From an uncultured Collinsella sp. (GTDB lineage Bacteria > Actinomycetota > Coriobacteriia > Coriobacteriales > Coriobacteriaceae): a DNA stretch of 10,954 bases. Within the stretch, counting starts at the first letter, position 1, and each line of letters opens with the position of its first letter. Where the stretch lies: positions 1 through 10,954 of the forward strand of contig CAAFGG010000014.1 in assembly GCA_900762325.1 (NCBI GenBank), in the 5' to 3' direction. Shown here piece by piece: positions 6,355 through 10,954 of this stretch. The translations under genes and the position numbers were made by a program. Under the pieces are notes generated by a model. It had not been told where the DNA came from, made no database searches, and worked only from the letters and a program-made list of their open reading frames with translations.

Positions 6355-7077
6355 CTATTTCTCGTCCGACTTATCGGTCTTGGCCGGAGCCTCGAAGCGA
6401 TAGCCGACACCATGGACGGTGTAGAGCCACTTGGGCTTCTTGGGATCATCGCCCAGCTTGGCGCGAAGATTCTTCACGTGGCTATCGATGGTGCGCTCAT
6501 AGCCCTCAAAGTCATACCCGAGCACTTTCTCGACCAGCTCCATGCGGTTATACACACGGCCGGGATGGCGGGCAAGCGTGGTGAGCAGCTTAAACTCGGA
6601 AGCCGTCAGATCGACTTCCTTGCCCTCGACCAAGATCTTGTGGCCCGAGATATCGATGACCAGATCGCCAAAGTCGAGCACCTCGACGGCCGGCTCATCG
6701 GCCTGGTGGGCACGGCGGAACAAGGCGCGTACGCGCGCGACAAGCTCGCGCGGCGAGAACGGCTTGATCAGGTAGTCGTCGGCACCGAGCTCGAGGCCGA
6801 TAATACGGTCCTCGATCTCACCCTTAGCCGTCAGCATAATGATGGGGACATCCGAGGTATCGCGAATGGTGCGGCAAACGCGCTCGCCGGGAATCTTGGG
6901 GAGCATAAGATCGAGCACGACCAGGTCGAACTGATGCTTCTCGAACTCCTCGATCGCGGACTGGCCGTCGCCGACGCCCACAACCCAGTAGCCTTCGCGC
7001 TCGAGATAGGCAGCGACGGCGTCACGGATTGCCTTCTCATCCTCGACCAGCAGAATCTTTTTTGCATCTGAAGCCAT
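6355..7077 (-). CDS. OmpR/PhoB-family response regulator
   Basis: This 240-aa DNA-binding regulator is the partner of the adjacent kinase. The receiver domain (about 1-120) has the acidic pair E12/D13, phospho-acceptor D56 in LDLMLP, T83 and K105, all in canonical places. The C-terminal winged helix (about 132-228) contains LTASEFKLL, the recognition-helix region ERTIDSHVKNLRAKLG and the closing wing HGVGYRF. Start: ATG at 7075-7077, with a G-rich AGGGGGG ribosome binding site 7 bases upstream. A TTG start seven codons earlier would place that ribosome binding site inside the gene and is rejected. Upstream is a 153-base gap with a TAAAAT -10-like box (7117-7122) but no good -35. Target genes cannot be deduced; flanking purC and purB are not evidence of purine control. 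Confidence 0.95.
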   Translation of the reverse strand: MASDAKKILLVEDEKAIRDAVAAYLEREGYWVVGVGDGQSAIEEFEKHQFDLVVLDLMLPKIPGERVCRTIRDTSDVPIIMLTAKGEIEDRIIGLELGADDYLIKPFSPRELVARVRALFRRAHQADEPAVEVLDFGDLVIDISGHKILVEGKEVDLTASEFKLLTTLARHPGRVYNRMELVEKVLGYDFEGYERTIDSHVKNLRAKLGDDPKKPKWLYTVHGVGYRFEAPAKTDKSDEK

Positions 7078-7132
7078 AACACGGCCCCCCTGTCTCAATT
7101 AGCTAAGAACAAGCCCATTTTAACGCACCTGA

Positions 7133-7171
7133 GCCCGCCGGATGCCGCTATGACGCGGCAGCTCGGCGGGC
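7133..7171. other. strong intergenic hairpin upstream of the response regulator
   Basis: GCCCGCCG (7133-7140) pairs with CGGCGGGC (7164-7171), and inside it TGCCGC (7143-7148) pairs with GCGGCA (7155-7160) around a 6-base loop, with only a small internal loop (2 and 3 bases). This gives 14 G+C-rich pairs. Neither strand has a T-tract after it, so it is not a standard intrinsic terminator. It lies in the 153-base gap between the Tat-lipoprotein gene and the regulator gene, just upstream of the -10-like box TAAAAT. It may block read-through, or be a regulatory or REP-like palindrome. Confidence 0.6.
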
Positions 7172-7230
7172 GGTACTCACAATTACAACGCGCTTATTCC
7201 CCTGTTGGCGCCTTTTTAACCCCTCTAAGC

Positions 7231-8442
7231 TTAAAGAGAGAATAGGCGTGCAGTGACCGTCTCTGGTATACCCTGGCTGTTGCGCACCGTGGCGTACGTA
7301 AGGAATGAGTCCGATTTTCCCGCCGTAGCTGGATAATCGCCATACTCCAAAGCGCGGTCGGGCGACAGCAGCGAGCCATAGGTCTTGGCAGAGGTGTCGA
7401 TCAGGAAATGCGACGCCTGTACCTTAACAAGGTATTTATTCTTCTTGCCAGCCGCACATGCGAGCGGCTCGCGTGACAGAAAGAGGTACGGCCCTCCCTC
7501 ATTACCGATATACGTGCCCATGTTGCCCAGGCTGCCCACACCGCTATAGGTCGCCTCGATAGAAAACACGAAGGTATCGCCCATATATACGGCCTCGAAA
7601 GGCGAGACTGACGAGGGAAGGACTAGCTGGGCACGCTTGGTGTTGTTGCCGTCGGTCAGATCGATTGCCGTTATGCCGTAGTAGACGCCCTCGTCGTTGC
7701 GGACACGCGGCGAGATGGTCAAAATGCCGTCGCTCGCGCGCGGGGCCGATGCAAAGCGGCCCGTCGATTTCCAAATTGCCTCGGCCTTGGATTCATCAAG
7801 CGAGCGACGATAGCAAAACGAATCACTACTCGTTTTATTGCCGCCTGCCGAAGGCATTTTATACCAGATGACTGATGACCCGAACGCCGTAAACAGGGGC
7901 GGATCATAGTCCTTGCCACCTCGATCGAGCTCAACCACATCGCCAGAGAGCGAAGCGCCCGACAGATTTTGAGCGTAGAGCTTCCACGATGAATTGGCAA
8001 AGTTCATCTCAACCCACGCAAACACGCCATCGCCGGCACGGACATCGTAAAATGCATATCCCGTGCCCTCGATAGGGTCCTCGATTAATGTAGTAAGCGA
8101 GCCATCGCCCAGGTTGAGCACACCGAGTGTGTTGGCGTGCAGTGCCGATGCAGGCGCCATCATCGCCGCGGCGTAATCGCCGTCGCAGTAGTACAGCAGC
8201 GTACCCAGAGGCAGCGTCCACGACGACGCCGGCTCAAGATCGATGTCGACTGCCTCGTACTCATCCGTAATCGAGATGATTTTGGAATCGTCCTTGATAA
8301 CCTGCGGCTCGCCGGCGGCATCATCGCTGGTGCCCGTTTTTTTCGAGCATCCGGCAAGCACCGTGGCAGCGCCCGCGGCAGCCCCACCGAGTACAAAGCC
8401 GCGACGCGATATTCCGTTCTTGATGTGATCGGCGATACCCAT
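7231..8442 (-). CDS. Tat-exported lipoprotein, unknown function
   Basis: This 403-aa protein carries a twin-arginine signal (SRRGF at 12-16, then a GGAAAGAATVLAG hydrophobic run) ending in a lipobox LAGC with C32 as the probable lipidated residue. It should be exported folded and anchored to the outer face of the membrane. The mature part is rich in short beta-strand-like segments with repeated Gly/Asp turns and aromatic W/Y patches, as in beta-propeller-like domains, but no repeat or enzyme motif is clear enough to name. The ATG at 8440-8442 overlaps the stop of the upstream 87-aa gene by one base (TAATG), implying coupled translation. Such proteins are annotated as Tat pathway signal proteins in Coriobacteriia. 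No clear terminator follows; the strong hairpin at 7133-7171 lies about 60 bases further. Confidence 0.88.
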   Translation of the reverse strand: MGIADHIKNGISRRGFVLGGAAAGAATVLAGCSKKTGTSDDAAGEPQVIKDDSKIISITDEYEAVDIDLEPASSWTLPLGTLLYYCDGDYAAAMMAPASALHANTLGVLNLGDGSLTTLIEDPIEGTGYAFYDVRAGDGVFAWVEMNFANSSWKLYAQNLSGASLSGDVVELDRGGKDYDPPLFTAFGSSVIWYKMPSAGGNKTSSDSFCYRRSLDESKAEAIWKSTGRFASAPRASDGILTISPRVRNDEGVYYGITAIDLTDGNNTKRAQLVLPSSVSPFEAVYMGDTFVFSIEATYSGVGSLGNMGTYIGNEGGPYLFLSREPLACAAGKKNKYLVKVQASHFLIDTSAKTYGSLLSPDRALEYGDYPATAGKSDSFLTYATVRNSQGIPETVTARLFSL

Positions 8443-8705
8443 TAGGCGATCTCGGCGCGAGCGGCCTCGATAGCGCGTGTAAGCTGGTCGGCGCAGGAGG
8501 TCTTTTTCATACCGCAGGTATTACCGGCGAGAACCTCGATTACGCGATCGGCAGGAGCGCCCTCGACCAGCTTGGAGATAGCCTTGAGATTGCCGTCGCA
8601 GCCGCCGGTAAACTCAACGCCCATCACCTTGTTGCCGTCATCGGAAAGGTCAAGGTGAATATTGCGAGCACACACGCCCTGAGGCTTGTAATCAAACGAA
8701 ATCAT
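8442..8705 (-). CDS. TSCPD-domain small protein (TIGR03905-like)
   Basis: This 87-aa protein matches the TIGR03905/TSCPD type, a short domain also found at the C-terminus of B12-dependent ribonucleotide reductases. Four cysteines are at C12 (GVCA), C36 (GGCDGN), C64 (GNTCG) and C71 (TSCADQL), the last forming the TSC.DQL signature that names the domain. They suggest metal binding or a redox role; the function of stand-alone members is not established. ATG at 8703-8705 has an AGGGG ribosome binding site 5 bases upstream. The gene is the first of a two-gene unit whose stop overlaps the start of the Tat lipoprotein, which is noteworthy because this protein has no signal peptide and should stay in the cytosol. 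Confidence 0.92.
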   Translation of the reverse strand: MISFDYKPQGVCARNIHLDLSDDGNKVMGVEFTGGCDGNLKAISKLVEGAPADRVIEVLAGNTCGMKKTSCADQLTRAIEAARAEIA

Positions 8706-8739
8706 GCGATCCCCTCTCAGAATGTTATTCGAGACGACT

Positions 8740-8766
8740 ATTATCCCCGTCTTTCCCTAAATGCAA
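8740..8766 (-). promoter_or_regulatory. possible promoter for the TSCPD gene
   Basis: On the minus strand a GATAAT box (8740-8745) follows TTGCAT (8761-8766). Both boxes look sigma-70-like, but the spacer is only 15 bases, two shorter than ideal. It lies in the gap after purB, in the right place to start the two-gene unit. Confidence 0.3.
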
Positions 8767-8769
8767 CGA

Positions 8770-8807
8770 GGCGCTTTGCCGGCAACACACATTACCAGCA
8801 AAGCGCC
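8770..8807 (-). terminator. candidate terminator after purB
   Basis: A perfect 10-bp stem, GGCGCTTTGC (8770-8779) with GCAAAGCGCC (8798-8807), has an 18-base loop that can pair further (CCGG/CCAG). It lies 27 bases past the purB stop. On the minus strand it is followed by TCGTTGCATTT, a weak T-tract, so efficiency is uncertain. Confidence 0.5.
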
Positions 8808-8833
8808 CTAAAAAGCTAACGTTATGCCCGAAC

Positions 8834-10180
8834 CTACTCGAAGCTCAGCTGCTCCAGACGATCAAAGACTGTGTCGATGCGGGTGAGGAAGTCCCACGGG
8901 TCAAAGATCTCGTCGAGCTTCTCCTGGCTGACGGTGCAGCGTGGATCGGCCTCGAGGCGCTCCTTAAAGGTGGGGCCGGAGACACAATCCTGCACCTCAT
9001 GCCAGGTTGCCATAGCGTTCTCCTGAACGATGGCGTAGGCGTCCTCGCGGGTGATGCCCGTGTCGACGAGAGCCAGCAGCACCTTGGAAGAGAAGATAAG
9101 GCCGCGGGTCTTGTTGAGGTTGGCCATCATGCGAGCCGGATACAGCTGCAGGCCGTCGATAACGCGGATGAGGCACTGGAACATGTGGTCGAGCGCGATG
9201 AAGCTATCGGCCTGGGCGACGCGCTCGGCAGAGGAGTGCGAAATGTCACGCTCGTGCCACAGGGCGACGTTGTCGAAGGCAACCTGCGCGTTGGCCTTCA
9301 CGACGCGCGACAGGCCGCAGACCTTCTCCATGGTGATGGGGTTGCGCTTGTGCGGCATGGCGGAGCTGCCCTTTTGACCCTTACGGAACGGTTCCTCGGC
9401 CTCGAGTGTATCGGTCTTCTGCAGATTGCGGACCTCGGTAGCGATGCGCTCACAGGTGGCCGCGGTGGTGGCAAGAACGCCGGCGAGGTAGGCGTGATGA
9501 TCGCGGCTGATAACCTGCGTGGACAGCGGGTCGTGAACCAGGCCCAGGTGCTCGCAGACATATTCCTCGACAAACGGCTCGATGGAGCTGTACGTGCCGA
9601 CAGCGCCCGAGATGGCACCAAAGGCAACGTTCTTGCGGGCATCCTCAAGACGATCCAGATCGCGCTTGAGCTCCCAGGCCCAAGAGCCAAACTTCATGCC
9701 GAAGGTCATCGGCTCGGCGTGGATGCCATGAGTACGGCCGGCGCAGAGCGTGTTGCGCTCCTCGAAGGCACGACGCTTGCAGATCTCGCCGAGTTTCTTG
9801 ACGTCCTCGATGATCAGGTCGCAGGCCTGGGTGAGCTGGTAGCACAGGGCCGTGTCGCCCAGATCGGAGCTGGTCATGCCATAGTGAACCCAGCGGCTGG
9901 GCTTGGGGTCGCCCTCGGGAACATCGGCATCGATGTATTCCTTCATGTTGGTCAGGAAGGCAATGACGTCGTGGCGCGTGACTTCCTCGATCTCATCGAC
10001 CTTCGCCTTCTCAAAGTTGGCATGGTCGCGGATCCACTGGGCCTCGTCTTTGGAAATACCGATCTTGCCGAGCTCCGCCTGGGCCTCGCAGGCCAAGACC
10101 TCGATCTCCTGCCAAATGGCGTACTTGTTCTCGAGGGAGAAGATGTGTCCCATCTCCGGGCGGGTATAGCGATCGATCAT
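8834..10180 (-). CDS. purB: adenylosuccinate lyase
   Basis: PurB removes fumarate twice in purine synthesis: from SAICAR to give AICAR, and from adenylosuccinate to give AMP. The 448-aa protein shows the fumarase/aspartase superfamily layout: TRHDV with H69/D71 region near residue 70, YGMTSSD (100-106), GRTHGIHAEP with H151 (148-157), and the signature loop KGSSAMPHKRNP (about 270-281) containing the catalytic serine. Length is normal and nothing is missing. ATG at 10178-10180 is chosen because GGAG lies 5 bases ahead; the open frame extends 22 codons further upstream but through sequence without a ribosome binding site and past a likely -10 box (TACAAT, 10225-10230; no good -35). A short inverted repeat GTTGG/CCAAC (about 10207-10223) lies in the predicted leader. 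A candidate terminator follows, so it is probably transcribed alone. Confidence 0.97.
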   Translation of the reverse strand: MIDRYTRPEMGHIFSLENKYAIWQEIEVLACEAQAELGKIGISKDEAQWIRDHANFEKAKVDEIEEVTRHDVIAFLTNMKEYIDADVPEGDPKPSRWVHYGMTSSDLGDTALCYQLTQACDLIIEDVKKLGEICKRRAFEERNTLCAGRTHGIHAEPMTFGMKFGSWAWELKRDLDRLEDARKNVAFGAISGAVGTYSSIEPFVEEYVCEHLGLVHDPLSTQVISRDHHAYLAGVLATTAATCERIATEVRNLQKTDTLEAEEPFRKGQKGSSAMPHKRNPITMEKVCGLSRVVKANAQVAFDNVALWHERDISHSSAERVAQADSFIALDHMFQCLIRVIDGLQLYPARMMANLNKTRGLIFSSKVLLALVDTGITREDAYAIVQENAMATWHEVQDCVSGPTFKERLEADPRCTVSQEKLDEIFDPWDFLTRIDTVFDRLEQLSFE

Positions 10181-10282
10181 AGCGGCTCCTTTTTGGTTAT
10201 TGGCACGTTGGTCGTAACCCAACCATTGTACCGTGCGCAGGTGCAAGTATGGGCAGTAGGCATTAACCTAACATTTTGGAAT

Positions 10283-10341
10283 TGGAGCGGGCAACGGGAC
10301 GTCCGCGTATTTGCTTCGCAAATCCCCACCGGCTTCAGGCG
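10283..10341 (-). repeat. 59-bp direct repeat, outer copy with detached tRNA-Gly 3' end
   Basis: It is identical to 10414-10472 except for one base. The first 18 bases, TGGAGCGGGCAACGGGAC, equal the CCA end, discriminator, acceptor and T-stem bases of tRNA-Gly at 10606-10623. They are followed by the hairpin ATTTGC-TTC-GCAAAT. After 10341 the sequence departs from the inner copy: it lacks the later hairpins, T-arm-like block and terminator. Confidence 0.9.
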
Positions 10342-10413
10342 AGCCCCTCAGCCTCACGAAGCCGAAGGGGAAGACTTTGTTGAATTAGCCGTCCCCATGT
10401 CTCCCGTGCCCGG

Positions 10414-10472
10414 TGGAGCGGGCAACGGGACGTCCGCGTATTTGCTTCGCAAATCCGCACCGGCTTCAGGCG
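10414..10472 (-). repeat. 59-bp direct repeat, inner copy with detached tRNA-Gly 3' end
   Basis: This is the second copy of the 59-bp repeat, offset 131 bases from the outer one and 192 bases from the matching 18 bases of the tRNA-Gly gene itself. It starts with the same 18-base tRNA 3'-end fragment, so the locus carries three tandem occurrences of the tRNA-Gly tail, one functional and two detached. Confidence 0.9.
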
Positions 10473-10560
10473 CCTGTCGGCGCCTTCGCCTGCTCGCTAC
10501 AAACGCTTCGCGTTTGCTTAACGCTCGCACCCTGGCGGGTTCGAGTCCCGGCGCTTGGTA
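10432..10560 (-). repeat. palindrome-rich tRNA-associated repeat element (Gly copy)
   Basis: Between the inner detached tail and the terminator lie three hairpins and a T-arm-like block: ATTTGC-TTC-GCAAAT (10439-10453), GGCGCC-TGTC-GGCGCC (about 10470-10485), AAACGC-TTC-GCGTTT (10501-10515) and GCGGGTTCGAGTCCCG (10535-10550). The last is an exact inverted copy of 16 bases of the T arm of the adjacent tRNA-Gly (10618-10633). The arrangement and the segment 10500-10552 match the element beside tRNA-Lys, showing a shared family. Confidence 0.7.
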
Positions 10561-10594
10561 GTAAAAAGCACGGCAACGTAACGCTGCCGTGCTT
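10561..10594 (-). terminator. rho-independent terminator of tRNA-Gly
   Basis: The 10-bp stem AAGCACGGCA (10566-10575) with TGCCGTGCTT (10585-10594) is followed on the minus strand by a T-rich run. A second, mutually exclusive 11-bp stem can form between GTAAAAAGCAC (10561-10571) and GTGCTTTTTAC (10595-10605), so the hairpin could also stop transcription arriving from the plus direction. Confidence 0.85.
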
Positions 10595-10605
10595 GTGCTT
10601 TTTAC

Positions 10606-10680
10606 TGGAGCGGGCAACGGGACTCGAACCCGCGAGTGTCAGCTTGGGAAGCTGATGCCTTACCACTTGGCGATGCCCGC
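10606..10680 (-). tRNA. tRNA-Gly(CCC), CCA encoded
   Basis: The minus strand folds as a regular cloverleaf: acceptor GCGGGCA with TGCCCGC, anticodon stem TCAGC/GCTGA with loop TTCCCAA giving CCC, T arm GCGGG-TTCGAGT-CCCGT, discriminator T and encoded CCA (10606-10608). It reads GGG glycine codons. It has its own promoter upstream and a terminator starting 11 bases after the CCA. Its last 18 bases are repeated twice downstream. Confidence 0.96.
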
Positions 10681-10693
10681 TTGTGTGTTGGCT

Positions 10694-10723
10694 AGTATAA
10701 CGCGGTTGTCTTGTTCGATACAA
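10694..10723 (-). promoter_or_regulatory. promoter of tRNA-Gly
   Basis: On the minus strand a strong -10 box TATACT (10694-10699) is preceded by TTGTAT (10718-10723) at an 18-base spacer. Predicted initiation is about 7 bases ahead of the tRNA 5' end at 10680, which is typical for a tRNA gene. Confidence 0.6.
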
Positions 10724-10816
10724 GGGTGGTGATACTTGTTTTAGCTGTGGAGATTCGTTTGAAAATCGCGTCAATTGTGGAGACGAGGACCTTTGACTTC
10801 CTGTTCCCCTTATCTT

Positions 10817-10954
10817 CTACCTGCACTGATAATTGTTCTCGGGGGAAGCGGGCACTGCGGGGCGCGGCAACGGCGCGCGATTTCCGCGTCGCAGCGCTAC
10901 CCTGATGCTGAATGCCGGGACGATGACCCACTGACCTGCTGACGCCTCTTCGGC
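10817..10954 (-). CDS. possible C-terminal end of a gene running off the right edge
   Basis: One minus-strand frame is open from the window edge for 45 codons to TAG at 10817-10819 (includes AGQWVIVPAFSIRVALRRG). Its codon third positions are mostly G or C near the edge, but it becomes proline-rich and ordinary toward the stop. I recognise no family and no start is visible. Another overlapping minus-strand frame is also open here, so the call rests on weak composition evidence. The remaining bases 10724-10816 show nothing identifiable. Confidence 0.2.
   Translation of the reverse strand, partial: AEEASAGQWVIVPAFSIRVALRRGNRAPLPRPAVPASPENNYQCR

Larger units (their letters stand above)
10181..10605. 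other. intergenic repeat patch between purB and tRNA-Gly
   Basis: No credible gene occupies these 425 bases. From left to right they hold the purB leader and -10 box, a first detached tRNA-Gly tail with repeat (10283-10341), a degenerate stretch of 72 bases, a second tail with a full palindromic element (10414-10560), and the tRNA-Gly terminator. Open frames in this patch run into the antisense of the tRNA and are not believed. Confidence 0.7.

Noticed and set aside
7078..7098. Upstream TTG start for the response regulator
   Set aside because: The AGGGGGG ribosome binding site lies inside this extension and serves the ATG at 7075-7077; receiver domains normally begin just after that ATG.
10181..10246. 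22-codon N-terminal extension of purB
   Set aside because: The GGAG site is placed for the ATG at 10178-10180, and the protein then starts with the usual MIDRYTRPEM.
10283..10620. CRISPR array suggested by repeated 59-bp and 18-bp units
   Set aside because: Only two or three copies, irregular spacing, and the repeated part is the tRNA-Gly 3' end; no cas genes.
10413..10655. Plus-strand 80-aa open frame across the Gly element and antisense tRNA-Gly
   Set aside because: It overlaps the terminator and tRNA-Gly on the opposite strand and begins inside the repeated tRNA tail.
10692..10931. Minus-strand 79-aa open frame upstream of tRNA-Gly
   Set aside because: It ends inside the tRNA-Gly promoter, has no ribosome binding site at its ATG, is low in recognisable features, and competes with another open frame.

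Overview
The window is a G+C-rich bacterial chromosome segment. Every well-supported gene is on the minus strand. Gene content and protein style point to a gut actinobacterium of class Coriobacteriia, most likely Collinsella: a long PurC, a PurB, a TSCPD-domain miniprotein paired with a Tat lipoprotein, and tRNA genes flanked by short palindrome-rich repeats. That assignment is an inference from protein style; no marker gene proves it.

Layout from right to left, which is the direction of transcription: a gene-poor right edge; tRNA-Gly(CCC) with its promoter and terminator; a 320-base intergenic patch with two stacked copies of the tRNA-Gly 3' end; purB (adenylosuccinate lyase); an 87-aa TSCPD protein overlapping by one base a Tat-secreted lipoprotein of unknown role; an OmpR-type response regulator and its HisKA sensor kinase; purC (SAICAR synthetase) abutting a two-TM basic membrane protein; a strong terminator; an M29 metallo-aminopeptidase; tRNA-Lys(UUU) with its own promoter and terminator; a palindromic repeat element; a TraX-family membrane protein on AT-richer DNA; and about 740 bases with only gene remnants.

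Two purine-biosynthesis steps (PurC and PurB, which act consecutively around SAICAR) bracket a two-component system. The regulator's target is not visible. Several start codons were revised inward because a Shine-Dalgarno sequence decides them: the aminopeptidase, purC, the response regulator and purB.

The most unusual signal is at the two tRNA genes. Beyond each tRNA terminator lies a related 120-150 base element with the same order of parts: a T-arm-like palindrome, three short hairpins (several with a GAA triloop on the tRNA strand), then a detached 16-18 base copy of that tRNA's own 3' end. At tRNA-Lys a second copy of the terminator region (about 71 bases, three substitutions and one indel) lies 1.28 kb away, bounding the TraX gene. 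This looks like repeated insertion at tRNA 3' ends by a small repeat family or integrative element that carries no integrase here.
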